Origin: Halomonas sp. QHL1
GTDB lineage: Bacteria > Pseudomonadota > Gammaproteobacteria > Pseudomonadales > Halomonadaceae
Reading direction: 5' to 3'
Assembly: GCF_001882345.1 (NCBI RefSeq)
Contig: NZ_MINL01000001.1
Coordinates: 1-64,000 of the forward strand
DNA: 64,000 nucleotides
Both the position numbers and the translations under genes were made by a program. Below, piece after piece: positions 46,592 to 56,239 of this stretch. The notes under the pieces are model-generated. The model saw only the letters and a program-made list of their open reading frames with translations. It had not been told where the DNA came from and made no database searches. Numbering within the stretch: position 1 is the stretch's first letter; every line of letters starts with the position of its first letter.

Positions 46592-47272
46592 CTACACGCC
46601 CAGATAGCGGTCGCGAACTGTGCTGTTCAGCATGGCGGGTTTGCCATCCCACACGGTGCAGCCTTTTTCCAGGATGGTGCAGCGGTCAGCGATGGGTAGA
46701 ATTTCGCTTAACGACTTATCCACCAGTAGCGTGGCCTGGCCTTGCTCCTTGAGCAGGCGAATAGCCCGCCAGATCTCCTGACGAATGACCGGCGCTAAGC
46801 CTTCGGTGGCCTCATCCAGCACGAGTAGACGCGGATTGGTCATCAACGCCCGGCCAATGGCCAGCATCTGCTGCTCACCGCCAGAGAGGGTTTTGGCCAT
46901 TTGCGCGCGGCGCTCCTCTAAGCGCGGAAACAGCGTTTCTACCTTCTCCAGCGTCCACTCGCCCGGTCGTGCCGTTACTAACAGGTTTTCGCGCACCGAC
47001 AAATTGGGGAAACAGCGGCGCCCTTCCGGTACCAAACCAAGCCCCGCTTTAGCGATACGGTAGGCGGGCAGGTGGCGTATGTTTTGGGTTTCAAACTCAA
47101 TGGTGCCGCAGCTGGCAGGGGTCAGGCCGAATATCGAACGAATGGTGGTGGTTTTTCCCATACCGTTGCGCCCCATTAGGGCGACCATTTCTCCGGCGTT
47201 CACTTCGAGGTTCACGCCGAATAGCGCCTGCGAGGGGCCATAAAACGTTTCAATGTCGGCAATTTTAAGCAT
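46592..47272 (-). CDS. livF: Branched-chain-type ABC transporter ATPase LivF
   Basis: A 226-residue ATPase with Walker A GRNGMGKTT, signature LSGGEQQ and Walker B LLVLDEATEGLAP. The LivF type is indicated by its short length and the EGRRCFPNLSVRENL stretch. The start at 47272 (MLKIADIE) follows GGGAG and overlaps livG by 8 bases; the longer open frame lies inside livG. The lysine of VDKSLSEIL sits where most ATPases have H-loop histidine context (VEQN/H in LivF), so the switch residue is altered. It is part of the uptake system for the operon's substrate, presumably 2-aminobenzoate or a related aromatic acid. Confidence 0.9.
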   Translation of the reverse strand: MLKIADIETFYGPSQALFGVNLEVNAGEMVALMGRNGMGKTTTIRSIFGLTPASCGTIEFETQNIRHLPAYRIAKAGLGLVPEGRRCFPNLSVRENLLVTARPGEWTLEKVETLFPRLEERRAQMAKTLSGGEQQMLAIGRALMTNPRLLVLDEATEGLAPVIRQEIWRAIRLLKEQGQATLLVDKSLSEILPIADRCTILEKGCTVWDGKPAMLNSTVRDRYLGV

Positions 47273-48017
47273 CGGAATCTCCCAGGTAGGCTTCACGGAC
47301 GCGCGGATCCTGTCTAATCGCCTGACTATCCCCATGGGCGATAACGCTACCGGATACCAGAACCGAAATGCGGTCGGCAAGCCGAAACACCGCCTCCATA
47401 TCGTGCTCAATCAGCAGGATAGGCACTTCAAGCTTTAGCGCCTCAAGTAGCTCGGTTAGCTTCGCCGAGCCTTCTGGGCCCAAGCCTGCCATGGGTTCGT
47501 CCAGCAGCAGGGCGCGGGGCTTGAGCGCCAAGGCGCAGGCCACTTCCACCTGGCGGCGCTCGCCGTGAGAGAGCTCATACATTGGCGTCCAGGCGCGATG
47601 GCTAAGCTGCATGCGTTCCAGCGCCGCATAGGCGGGGTCGAGCAGTTGCCGGTCGCGGGCGACGGGTTTCCAGAACCGAAAGCTGTGGCTTTGCAGCGCT
47701 TGAACACCCATCATCACATTGCGCATCACCGATAGCGGCTCCGCCAACGAAGAGACCTGAAAGCTACGCCCCAGGCCAAGGCGCGCCCGCTGAGCGATGC
47801 TCATGCCAGTGATCTCACAACCCGCTAGGTAAACACTCCCTTCATCAGGGCGTATATTGCCGGCGATTTGGCCAATTAGGGTCGATTTCCCCGCGCCGTT
47901 GGGACCAATCAATGCATGAATTTCCCCGGCCCTAAGTTCCAGCGACACATCGTCAGTCGCCTGCAATGCCCCAAAGCGCTTGTACAGCTTTTGCAATGAA
48001 AGAACCACATCACTCAT
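47265..48017 (-). CDS. livG: Branched-chain-type ABC transporter ATPase LivG
   Basis: A 250-residue ATPase: Walker A GPNGAGKST, signature LSHGERRQVE, Walker B LLLDEPMAGLGPEG, and the H-loop in LIEHDMEAVF. The AGLG after Walker B and the IGQIAGNIRPDEGSV region are LivG-like. It overlaps livM (8 bases) and livF (8 bases), so the transporter genes are tightly coupled. Confidence 0.92.
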   Translation of the reverse strand: MSDVVLSLQKLYKRFGALQATDDVSLELRAGEIHALIGPNGAGKSTLIGQIAGNIRPDEGSVYLAGCEITGMSIAQRARLGLGRSFQVSSLAEPLSVMRNVMMGVQALQSHSFRFWKPVARDRQLLDPAYAALERMQLSHRAWTPMYELSHGERRQVEVACALALKPRALLLDEPMAGLGPEGSAKLTELLEALKLEVPILLIEHDMEAVFRLADRISVLVSGSVIAHGDSQAIRQDPRVREAYLGDSDA

Positions 48018-49089
48018 TGCGCTCCCTCCCAGCCAGCCAACCCATCACACCGTGCTTGGCAAACAGCACCACTCCAAGTAGTACAAGCCCCAGGAAGAGC
48101 TGCCAGTACTGAGTAAACCCCCCTAGGAGTGTCTCCATCATTACAAACAAAACGGCACCGGCCAGCGGGCCATAAAGACGACCTACGCCGCCCAAAATGA
48201 CGATTACCATCAGTTCGCCGGAGAAGTGCCAACTCAGCATCGCCGGGCTGACAAAGCCATTCAGGTCAGCGTATAGCGCCCCCGCAAGCCCAGTGATCGC
48301 GGCTGAAATGACAAAGGCTACCAAACGAATGGGATAAGGATTAATGCCCGCGGTGGCCAGGCGAACATCGTTAAGGCACGCCATGGTCAAGGCGGCACCA
48401 AAGCGCGACTTCATCAGTCGTGAGGTAATTGCCATCGCCAACACAAGCCCGGTGAAGCAGATAAGAAAATAGGTGAGTGCATTGCTGCTATCGACTAGTG
48501 GCAAGGTGTTACGTATATAGATTGGCAGGCCATCCTCGCCGCCATAGGTCGGCCAGGAGTTGGCAAAGTAGTAAATCATCTGCGCAAAGGCGAGGGTGAT
48601 CATAATGAAATAGACCCCCGTAGTACGCAGTGAAATGGCACCAATGGCGAGGGCTAGTAGCGCACACAGCACAGCGGCAACCAGCCATACCACCAGTAAG
48701 TTGTCACTGCCCGGTACGCTGAAGGGCCAGGTCATAAACGGCGTAAAATCAAAGGCGTGGTAGGCGCTGATGCCCGCCACGTAGCCCCCCAGACCAAAAT
48801 AGGCGGCGTGGCCAAAACTCACCATGCCGCCATAGCCAATTGCCAAGTTAAGGCCAACGGCCGCCATGGCAATAATCGTGATACGCGAGGCCAAATTGAC
48901 GTAATAAATTTGGCCCGAGAAATATGCCGCCACCGGGAGCAGTAACAGCAGGCCGAGTAGGGCCATCTGAACCAGCCCCTTGCGATTAAAGTGGCTACTT
49001 GCCTTGGACGCCTCAGCACCGTCGGCAACGCCCCGGGCAGAGTTATTAGACAGGGCAGAGTTCTTGGACATGGAAGTGGTATTAGTCAT
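48010..49089 (-). CDS. livM: Branched-chain-type ABC transporter permease LivM
   Basis: A 359-residue permease with about nine to ten membrane helices. The LivM signature is IGYGGMVSFGHAAYFGLGGY; the ABC-contact segment is near GGVGRLYGPLAGA. The 40-residue hydrophilic N-terminal extension is rich in S, N and A. The start at 49089 (MTNTTSMSK) is chosen; another ATG at 49071 is possible, and neither has a strong ribosome-binding site. It overlaps livH by 8 bases. Confidence 0.9.
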   Translation of the reverse strand: MTNTTSMSKNSALSNNSARGVADGAEASKASSHFNRKGLVQMALLGLLLLLPVAAYFSGQIYYVNLASRITIIAMAAVGLNLAIGYGGMVSFGHAAYFGLGGYVAGISAYHAFDFTPFMTWPFSVPGSDNLLVVWLVAAVLCALLALAIGAISLRTTGVYFIMITLAFAQMIYYFANSWPTYGGEDGLPIYIRNTLPLVDSSNALTYFLICFTGLVLAMAITSRLMKSRFGAALTMACLNDVRLATAGINPYPIRLVAFVISAAITGLAGALYADLNGFVSPAMLSWHFSGELMVIVILGGVGRLYGPLAGAVLFVMMETLLGGFTQYWQLFLGLVLLGVVLFAKHGVMGWLAGRERNE

Positions 49090-50002
49090 GGGCAGAGAAC
49101 AGTCCCTTAGGCTTAAAAGCAAGAATGACGGCCATGAGGATATAGATCAGCATTGCGGCCAGTGCAGCCCCAACCCCGGTCGCCTCGGAAGGTGGCATAA
49201 ACGCACGAAAGAATATCGGCAAATAAACACGGCCCAGCGTATCGACAATCCCCACCAGAAGGGCACCAAATAGCGCGCCTTTAATGGAGCCAATACCGCC
49301 AATCACAATCACCACAAAGGCCAGAATCAGTACTGGCTCCCCCATTCCCACCTGCACGGATTGTAGCGCGCCCACTAAAGCCCCCGCTAAGCCGGCAAGC
49401 CCAGCACCTAAGGCAAACACCAGGGTATAGAGTTTTGAAATATTGACACCCAGCGCCCCAATCATTTCGCGGTCGCTTTCCCCAGCACGTATTCGCATGC
49501 CCAACCGCGTCCGTGAGATAAGCAGGTAAAGTGCGATCGAAATAGCGATACCCACCCCAATTAGCATTAGTCGATAAATGGGGTAGCGGGTGTCACCCGG
49601 CAGGGTTACAAAACCGGTGAGCCAAGAGGGCGGGCTAAGCAGTAAGGGGGATGAACCGAAAATCCAGCGCGTGCCTTCCGAGAAAATCAGTATCAGTGCA
49701 AACGTCGCCAACACCTGATCAAGATGAGGACGGTGATAGAGGCGGCGTATGACAATCAGTTCCACCAATGCACCGGCCAATGCCGCCGCTGCGATACCCG
49801 CGCTCAGCCCAATCAGAAAAGAGCCGGTCGAGGCAGTGACCGCCGCCGTAGCGTAGGCCCCCACCATGTAAAATGAGCCATGGGCAAGATTGATCAGCCC
49901 CATTACCCCGAATACCAGGGTTAGGCCGCTGGCCATCAAAAACAGCATAGTGCCAAGCTGTACGCCGTTAAGTAATTGCTCAATTAGCAGAGTAACGGAC
50001 AC
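49082..50002 (-). CDS. livH: Branched-chain-type ABC transporter permease LivH
   Basis: A 306-residue permease with about eight membrane helices. LivH signatures: GVMGLINLAHGSFYMVGAY and GGIGSIKGALFGALLVG. A GTG start at 50002 (MSVTLLIEQLLNG) follows AAGGATTCC; the reading frame extends to 50050 but into the spacer after the binding-protein gene. It pairs with livM to form the channel. Confidence 0.9.
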   Translation of the reverse strand: MSVTLLIEQLLNGVQLGTMLFLMASGLTLVFGVMGLINLAHGSFYMVGAYATAAVTASTGSFLIGLSAGIAAAALAGALVELIVIRRLYHRPHLDQVLATFALILIFSEGTRWIFGSSPLLLSPPSWLTGFVTLPGDTRYPIYRLMLIGVGIAISIALYLLISRTRLGMRIRAGESDREMIGALGVNISKLYTLVFALGAGLAGLAGALVGALQSVQVGMGEPVLILAFVVIVIGGIGSIKGALFGALLVGIVDTLGRVYLPIFFRAFMPPSEATGVGAALAAMLIYILMAVILAFKPKGLFSAHD

Positions 50003-50065
50003 GTTAGGAATCCTTAACGAAAGAAAAGGGTAAAGGCTGGGTGGCGACACCCAGCCGCGGTGTCA

Positions 50066-51208
50066 TTACATCTGGCACTGTTCAAAATAGACGTCTTGAA
50101 TATCTTCAATGGCGATGCCGATCAGGCGGTTAGTCGGCTCTCCATCATCGCCCTCCACCACTTCGCGTACGTAAATATCTTGAATAGGGTGGTGGTTCGG
50201 GCCAAAGCGGAACTCACCGCGCACGCTGTCAAAGTCGGCGGCTCGCAGCGCTTCACGAAAGGCTTCCTTGTCATCAGGATGGGCGGTTTCAAGCGCGCTA
50301 AGGATCAGGTTGGCGGTGTCATAACCTTGCGCCGCGTACAGAGTCGGCATTCGGTCATAGGCGGCTTGGAAGCCCTCTACAAAGCGGTCGTTGGCCTCGT
50401 TTTCTAAATCGTAAGCCCATAGCGAGGTGTTGCGTGCTCCAACAGCGGCACTGCCCACGGCCTTGATAAGGATTTCATCAAAGGAGAAGGCGGCCCCAAA
50501 GATCGGCATATCAACGCCGGAGCTCTCCCACTGCTTCATAAACGAGATACCCATCCCACCGGGTAAGAAGAAAAACAGGCTGTCGGCATCGCTGTCGCGA
50601 ATCTGGGCAATTTCAGCAGCGTAATCGGTTTGCCCCATTTGGGTGTAAAGCTCGCCAACGACCTCACCCTCATAAAGGTGTTTGAAGCCTGCCAAGGCGT
50701 CGGTGCCTGCAGGGTAGTTGGGCGCCATGATAATGGGACGCTCATACCCCTGTTCACGCATATAAGCGCCCATGGCGCCGTGCAGATTATCGTTCTGATA
50801 AGCCACGTTGAAGTAGTTCTCGTGGCACATGCGCCCGGCTAAATCGGAAGGCCCAGCATTGGGTGAGAGATAGAAGGTGCCCTGACGCACCACTGACGGA
50901 ACAACCGCCATTGCCAAGTTAGACCAGATAATGCCGGTGAGAATGTCGACGTCATCACGCTGCATAAACTCATTGGACAGGCTGCGAGCCAAGTCAGGGC
51001 GCCTAGCGTCATCTTGGATCAGGACTTCAACATCGTCGCGACCCGACTGCTCGAGCGCCAGCATAAAGCCATCGCGAACGTCCACACCCAAGTGCGAACC
51101 GCCGCCTGAAAGGGTGGTGATCATGCCGATCTTGACGTCATCGGCATGAGCCGTTACCAGACTGGAGGAGAGCAGTAAGCCAAGGCCAAAGCGAGTTATC
51201 TGTTTCAT
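50066..51208 (-). CDS. Periplasmic substrate-binding protein, LivK family
   Basis: A 380-residue type-I periplasmic binding protein with a signal peptide ending at TAHA (residue 22). The body begins VKIGMITTLSGGGSHLGVDVRDGF, the usual start of aromatic-acid/branched-chain binding proteins. It would capture the operon's substrate; the gene context points to 2-aminobenzoate or a relative rather than leucine. No lipobox is seen, as expected for a soluble receptor. Confidence 0.9.
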   Translation of the reverse strand: MKQITRFGLGLLLSSSLVTAHADDVKIGMITTLSGGGSHLGVDVRDGFMLALEQSGRDDVEVLIQDDARRPDLARSLSNEFMQRDDVDILTGIIWSNLAMAVVPSVVRQGTFYLSPNAGPSDLAGRMCHENYFNVAYQNDNLHGAMGAYMREQGYERPIIMAPNYPAGTDALAGFKHLYEGEVVGELYTQMGQTDYAAEIAQIRDSDADSLFFFLPGGMGISFMKQWESSGVDMPIFGAAFSFDEILIKAVGSAAVGARNTSLWAYDLENEANDRFVEGFQAAYDRMPTLYAAQGYDTANLILSALETAHPDDKEAFREALRAADFDSVRGEFRFGPNHHPIQDIYVREVVEGDDGEPTNRLIGIAIEDIQDVYFEQCQM

Positions 51209-51248
51209 GGATCATTCCTCATTTTTTAATCGTTTATTGCTTAGAGGG

Positions 51249-52922
51249 TCATACGTTGGTGTTGGTACTATTAGTGTTGGTGCAAGGAGAGCCAGCGCTC
51301 GGGTAATGTTCCTGGCTCAGCCGAAAGCGCTGAACCTTACCCGTGGATGTTTTAGGTAGTGCCTCGATAAACCGTATGGAGCGAGGGTACTTATACGGCG
51401 CGATGGTCTGCTTCACGAAGTCCTGCAACATTTGCTGACATTCTTCATCTTGCTGAAAACTATCGTTTAGAACAACAAAAGCCTCGACAATTTGCCCGCG
51501 CTCTTGGCTAGGCGCTCCGATCACCGCGCACTCTTTCACGGCTGGGTGTGCCAGTAGGGCCGCCTCTACCTCGGGGCCCGCGATGTTATAGCCCGCCGAT
51601 ACAATCATGTCGTCATTGCGGGCGGCGAAATGGAAGTAGCCTTCCTCATCTTGATAAAACGCATCACCGGTGATATTCCAGCCTTCTTTTACATACTTTT
51701 GCTGGCGCTTATCGGCCAAATAGCGACAGCCGGTGGGCCCGCGCACAGCAAGCTTACCGATCGTGCCGCGGGGCACATCATGCATTTCATCATCAACGAT
51801 ACGTGCCTCGTAACCGTTCACCGGTTTACCGGTGCAGCTGGGGCGATGGTCATCCAGGTGATTGGAGATAAAAATATGCAGCATTTCAGTCGCGCCGATA
51901 CCGTCGAGGATCGGAGTACCGGTTTGCTTTATCCAGTCATGATAAATCGGTGCGGGCAGGGTTTCGCCAGCGGAAACGGCAACGCGTAGGCTGCTCAAAT
52001 CCTCATGGCTGGTAGGCGCTGACAGCATCGCCCGGTAGGCCGTCGGTGCGGTGAAGACCACCGTGGCCTGATACTCGCGGATAATATCCATCATATTGGG
52101 CGGAGAGGCGTGTTCGAGCAGTACGGCGGTGGCCCCGAAGCGCAGCGGGAAGATGGCCAGTCCGCCCAGGCCAAAGGTGAATGCCAGCGGGGGAGAGCCG
52201 ACGAACACGTCCTCGGGTGTTACCTGTAGGACTTCTTTGGCGTAGCCGTCAGCAATTACCAGCAGGTCGCGGTGAAAGTGCATGGTGGCTTTGGGCGAAC
52301 CGGTGGTGCCCGAGGTAAACCCGAGTAGAGCCACATCGTCGGCAGCGGTATCCACTGCTTCAAAGGTGGCGGGTTTGCCCAGCGCTAAACGGTCAAGCTC
52401 TGCGTCGTGGTTAGCCGTGCCATCAAAGCCTACGACACGTTCGAGTACCGGGCTGTGCTGTTGGCACTCAACCAGTTCATCGAGCAGGCGGGTATCGCAA
52501 AGGGCGAGTCTGATTGCCGCTTTATCGATTACCTGGCATAGCTCTTTGGTACGCAACATCGGCATGGTATTGACCACTACGGCGCCCGCCTTGGTGGCGG
52601 CCAGCCAGCAGGCCACCATGGCCGGGTTGTTGGCGGAGCGGATCAATACCCGTTGGCCTGGAGTAACGCCCAAGTCTTCGACCAATACATGGGCAAGGCG
52701 GTTGGTCCACTCGGTGAGCTCTTGATAGGTGCGACGGCGGCCATTGCCCGCTAAAGCAATTCGTTCTCCGAAACCCTGGTTGAGCAGCCGGTCGCAGAGC
52801 TCAGCGCCCGCGTTAAGTCGTTGGGGATAATTGAAGCCCGCGAGCAGGAACTCAGGCTGACAATCAATGGGTGGCAGGTTATCCCGCGCAAAAGTATCAG
52901 CATGAGCCGACTGGATATACAT
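51249..52922 (-). CDS. 2-aminobenzoate-CoA ligase
   Basis: A 557-residue adenylate-forming enzyme that activates 2-aminobenzoate to its CoA thioester with ATP. Motifs: A3 loop GFTSGTTGSPKATMHFHRD, the DGIGATEMLHIF region, AGYNIAGPEVEAALLAHP and the terminal lysine in LPKTSTGKVQRFRL. The FARDNLPP start and overall pattern match aminobenzoate/benzoate ligases rather than fatty acyl ligases. The ATG at 52922 has GGAGG upstream. Together with the monooxygenase/reductase at 56236 it defines the pathway. Confidence 0.87.
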   Translation of the reverse strand: MYIQSAHADTFARDNLPPIDCQPEFLLAGFNYPQRLNAGAELCDRLLNQGFGERIALAGNGRRRTYQELTEWTNRLAHVLVEDLGVTPGQRVLIRSANNPAMVACWLAATKAGAVVVNTMPMLRTKELCQVIDKAAIRLALCDTRLLDELVECQQHSPVLERVVGFDGTANHDAELDRLALGKPATFEAVDTAADDVALLGFTSGTTGSPKATMHFHRDLLVIADGYAKEVLQVTPEDVFVGSPPLAFTFGLGGLAIFPLRFGATAVLLEHASPPNMMDIIREYQATVVFTAPTAYRAMLSAPTSHEDLSSLRVAVSAGETLPAPIYHDWIKQTGTPILDGIGATEMLHIFISNHLDDHRPSCTGKPVNGYEARIVDDEMHDVPRGTIGKLAVRGPTGCRYLADKRQQKYVKEGWNITGDAFYQDEEGYFHFAARNDDMIVSAGYNIAGPEVEAALLAHPAVKECAVIGAPSQERGQIVEAFVVLNDSFQQDEECQQMLQDFVKQTIAPYKYPRSIRFIEALPKTSTGKVQRFRLSQEHYPSAGSPCTNTNSTNTNV

Positions 52923-53049
52923 GACCAACCTCCGTATTTGGTGTCGTTGTTTATTCCTGACGGCACCTCTGTGTGAGGCGTTATCAGGGATACGGTGTCT
53001 GGCGTTGTGTTTTATTGTTTTTGAGAACTACTGTACGGTTTTTTGCTGT

Positions 53050-54183
53050 TTACTCCTCCGCGAGCATGCTGCGGGCGATGACTACTTTTTGTACATCTGA
53101 AGCGCCTTCATAAATACGCAGCGCGCGGATTTCTCGGTAGAGGCTTTCGATAATATGGCCCTTGCGAACGCCGTCGCCGCCGTGAAGCTGTACTGCCTGG
53201 TCAATCACCTGTTGAGCCTGGTCGGTGGCAAATAGTTTGGCCATTGCCGCTTCACGGGTCACCCGCTCAGCGCCTTGGTCTTTCGTCCAGGCCGCGCGGT
53301 AGACCAGCAGGGCGGCGGCATCGACATTGAGCGCCATATCGGCCAAGTGGCCCTGCACCATTTGTAGATCAGCAAGAGTGGCGCCAAACAGCTCCCGGGA
53401 GCGGCTGCGGGAGAGCGACTCTTCCAGTGCCCGGCGGGCGAAGCCCAGGGCTGCCGCGCCAACCGTGGAGCGGAAAACGTCCAGCACCGACATGGCAATC
53501 CGAAAGCCCAGCCCAGGCTTGCCGATCAAGGCGCTAGCAGGCAGCACCATATCGTTGAAGCCCAGCCGTGCCAGCGGGTGAGGCGCTACCGACTCCAGAC
53601 GCTCACGAATTTCCAATCCTGGCGTGTCGGCAGGTACTAAAAAGGCCGAAAGTCCTTTGGCGCCGGGGCCTTCTCCGGTGCGGGCGAACACCGTATAGAT
53701 ATCAGCAATGCCGCCGTTAGAGATCCAGGTCTTTTCGCCATTTAAACGGTAGCTGTCGCCGTCGAGCTCGGCGGTGGTATCCAGTTGGGCTACATCGGAG
53801 CCGGAGCGTGGCTCGCTCAGGGCAAACGCCGAAAGTGCTTCGCCACGACGGGTTTTTTCCAGCCACTGCTTCTGTTCATCGCTGCCGTATAGGCTGATGG
53901 CGCCGGTTCCCAGTCCCTGCATGGCAAACGAAAAGTCAGCCAGGCCATCGTGACGGGCGAGGGTTTCGCGAATGAGGCAGAGGCTGCGCACGTCGATATG
54001 CTCGCCCGCAGTGCCGGTCAAAAAGCCTGCTTTACCCAGGTCGCGGACGAGTTGAATACAGGTGGCATTTACATCGTTGTGATCGCGGGGTAGCTCAGTG
54101 CGGCACCACGCTTCGAGCTGTTCGGAAAGTTCGCGGTGTCTGGCCTCGAAAAAGGGCCATTCCAGGAAGCTCTTGTCGCTCAT
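53050..54183 (-). CDS. Acyl-CoA dehydrogenase
   Basis: A 377-residue FAD enzyme: [15 protein letters not shown] (substrate/FAD loop), [13 protein letters not shown], and [34 protein letters not shown] with the C-terminal catalytic glutamate in YEGAS. It would perform a dehydrogenation in the beta-oxidation-like steps after ring cleavage. The GTG/ATG junction with the upstream hydratase shares one base (TGATG), indicating coupled translation. Confidence 0.93.
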   Translation of the reverse strand: MSDKSFLEWPFFEARHRELSEQLEAWCRTELPRDHNDVNATCIQLVRDLGKAGFLTGTAGEHIDVRSLCLIRETLARHDGLADFSFAMQGLGTGAISLYGSDEQKQWLEKTRRGEALSAFALSEPRSGSDVAQLDTTAELDGDSYRLNGEKTWISNGGIADIYTVFARTGEGPGAKGLSAFLVPADTPGLEIRERLESVAPHPLARLGFNDMVLPASALIGKPGLGFRIAMSVLDVFRSTVGAAALGFARRALEESLSRSRSRELFGATLADLQMVQGHLADMALNVDAAALLVYRAAWTKDQGAERVTREAAMAKLFATDQAQQVIDQAVQLHGGDGVRKGHIIESLYREIRALRIYEGASDVQKVVIARSMLAEE

Positions 54184-54995
54184 CAGTCCCCCTTAAACTC
54201 AGGTTTTTGTTTGGCTACAAAGGCGTGGTAAGCGCGTTCGAAATCGTTGGTCTGCATGCAGATCGCCTGGGCCTGCGCTTCCGATTCGATGGCCTGCTCC
54301 AGGCTCATGGACCACTCCTGATTTAGCTGGGTCTTGGTAATGCTGTGGGCAAAGGTGGGCCCACTGGCCAGCCGGGTGGCGTAGGCGATGGCGTCTTCTT
54401 CAAGAGCGTCTGGCTCAACCACGCGATTGTAGAAGCCCCACTGGAATCCCTCTTCGGCACTCATGCTGCGGCCACTGTAGAGCAGGTCGGCGGCGCGGCC
54501 CTGGCCGATAATGCGCGGTAGCATGGCGCAGGCGCCCATATCGCAGCCCGCCAAGCCCACCCGGGTAAACAGAAACGCCGTGCTTGCGCGGGGAGTAGCA
54601 AAACGAATATCCGAGGACATGGCGATAATTGCCCCCGCCCCAACACAAATGCCGTCGACGGCAGCAATAATCGGTTTGCCACAGTTAAGCATGGCCTTGA
54701 CCAAATCCCCGGTCATGCGGGTAAATTCGAGGAGGCCCTTCATATCCTTGCCCACCAAGGGGCCGATAATTTCATGCACATCGCCGCCGGAGCAGAAGTT
54801 TTCACCGTTAGAGGTAAACACCACGGCATGCACATCCGATGCATAAGCGAGGTCGCGAAAGGTATCGCGCAGCTCGGCATAGCTCTCAAAGGTCAGCGGG
54901 TTTTTGCGCTCCGGGCGATTCAACCGTATAACGGCGACATCACCTCTCATTTCCCAAATAAAATGCTCGGGGACTAAGTCAGCCATACTCTTCAT
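54183..54995 (-). CDS. Enoyl-CoA hydratase/isomerase family
   Basis: A 270-residue crotonase-fold enzyme: [18 protein letters not shown], the oxyanion segments [12 protein letters not shown] and [23 protein letters not shown], and [14 protein letters not shown]. In the 2-aminobenzoyl-CoA pathway hydratase-type enzymes open or hydrate the alicyclic ring product. It may therefore be a ring hydrolase rather than a plain hydratase. Located between the MarR gene and the acyl-CoA dehydrogenase. Confidence 0.9.
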   Translation of the reverse strand: MKSMADLVPEHFIWEMRGDVAVIRLNRPERKNPLTFESYAELRDTFRDLAYASDVHAVVFTSNGENFCSGGDVHEIIGPLVGKDMKGLLEFTRMTGDLVKAMLNCGKPIIAAVDGICVGAGAIIAMSSDIRFATPRASTAFLFTRVGLAGCDMGACAMLPRIIGQGRAADLLYSGRSMSAEEGFQWGFYNRVVEPDALEEDAIAYATRLASGPTFAHSITKTQLNQEWSMSLEQAIESEAQAQAICMQTNDFERAYHAFVAKQKPEFKGD

Positions 54996-55019
54996 CTTTT
55001 TGTTCTCGTCTGTCAGTGA

Positions 55020-55472
55020 TTAATGGGCATCTTTATGAGAAGCCGGTAAGCGGTGTAGCAACTCGCCTATATGATGGGCATCCTCTTCGCCCACCCCCTC
55101 AAATAGCGCATTGATCCAGCGTTCATGTTCAGTAGCCATAGCGCTAAAGCTTTCGCGGCCAGCCTTCGTCAAGCACACCCGCGTGGCGCGCCGGTCGCCC
55201 TCAATGGCAATGCGTTCAACGGCGCCATCCTCCACCAGACGATCAATAATGCCAGTGACGTTGCCGTTGGAAACCCGCAGTCGCTTGGAGAGCTCATTCA
55301 TTTTCAGGCCCTCCTCAACGGCATACAGAGCCGCCATCACGTCAAAGCGCGGCAGCGTAGAGTCGTGCTCGGTACGCAGCCGTTCGCGCAGCTCGGACTC
55401 CACCTGACGAGTAACCCGTAGCATGCGTAGCCATAAGCGCAGGCGCTCCTTGCTTAAGCTTTCTGCTGTCAT
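55020..55472 (-). CDS. MarR-family transcriptional regulator
   Basis: A 150-residue winged-helix regulator (LPRFDVMAALYAVEEGLKMNELSKRLRVSNGNVTGIIDRLVEDGAVERI, then RRATRVCLTKAG). MarR proteins of aromatic pathways (HcaR, CouR, BadR and others) are typically released by aryl-CoA ligands. Embedded in the operon, overlapping the upstream SDR gene by 4 bases, so probably autoregulated. Candidate operators are the palindromes at 58579-58605. Confidence 0.92.
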   Translation of the reverse strand: MTAESLSKERLRLWLRMLRVTRQVESELRERLRTEHDSTLPRFDVMAALYAVEEGLKMNELSKRLRVSNGNVTGIIDRLVEDGAVERIAIEGDRRATRVCLTKAGRESFSAMATEHERWINALFEGVGEEDAHHIGELLHRLPASHKDAH

Positions 55473-56239
55473 ACTTCGCCCCCTGAGATTGAGATCGCCT
55501 GACCGTTAATCGCGCCACTGTTAGGCCCGCAAAGCCATAGGGCAGTAGCGGTTACCTCCGCAGGAGTGACTAAGCGTCCGGTGGGGTTGGTAGATTGAAA
55601 GTGCGCTGTGGCTTGTTCGGCTGACTGACCTGTTTTGGTCACAATATTCTCCACGCTGGCGGCCAGCAGTGGTGTATCGGTAAAACCGGGGCAGAGCGCA
55701 TTGACGGTCAGGTTGCGGGTGGCGGTTTCAGCCGCCAGTGAACGCACCAGTCCTACCACACCGTGTTTAGCCGCGCAGTAAGCGCCCACATAGGCGTAGC
55801 CTTTTAGGCCCGCCGTAGAGGCAATGGCAATCATTCGCCCGCCGTCATTCAACTGTTTCAAGCCCTCGCGCAGGGTTAAAAATACCCCGCTAAGGTTTAC
55901 ATTCAACATGCGCTGCCAATGCTCGAAAGAGGTCTTTGTGAACGGCGCACTCTCAGCCGCCCCGGCGTTGGCGATAACGATATCCACACTGCCGATCTTC
56001 TCGAATAGCGCCACCATGGCAGCTTCGTCGGTGACATCGACCACGGCGGTACGAATGCCATCATGCTGCTCGGCAACGGCTTGAAGGGCTGCCTCACGGC
56101 GGCCGGTAATGGTGACTTCGGCGCCTGCTTCGGCAAAGGCCAGGGCCATATCGGCGCCGATACCGCTGCCGCCGCCGGTAATCACCGCCCGCTTGCCTGC
56201 CAGGCTGTTCGCTGCCACGTTTCTATCAGATTGGCTCAT
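55469..56239 (-). CDS. Short-chain dehydrogenase/reductase
   Basis: A 256-residue SDR: cofactor motif [11 protein letters not shown] motif ([11 protein letters not shown]), and catalytic Ser-Tyr-Lys in IASTAG and [11 protein letters not shown]. It would act as a 3-hydroxyacyl-CoA dehydrogenase-type step. The start at 56239 (MSQSDRN) overlaps the stop of the monooxygenase/reductase gene by 4 bases (ATGA); the frame open to 56308 lies inside that gene. Confidence 0.92.
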   Translation of the reverse strand: MSQSDRNVAANSLAGKRAVITGGGSGIGADMALAFAEAGAEVTITGRREAALQAVAEQHDGIRTAVVDVTDEAAMVALFEKIGSVDIVIANAGAAESAPFTKTSFEHWQRMLNVNLSGVFLTLREGLKQLNDGGRMIAIASTAGLKGYAYVGAYCAAKHGVVGLVRSLAAETATRNLTVNALCPGFTDTPLLAASVENIVTKTGQSAEQATAHFQSTNPTGRLVTPAEVTATALWLCGPNSGAINGQAISISGGEV

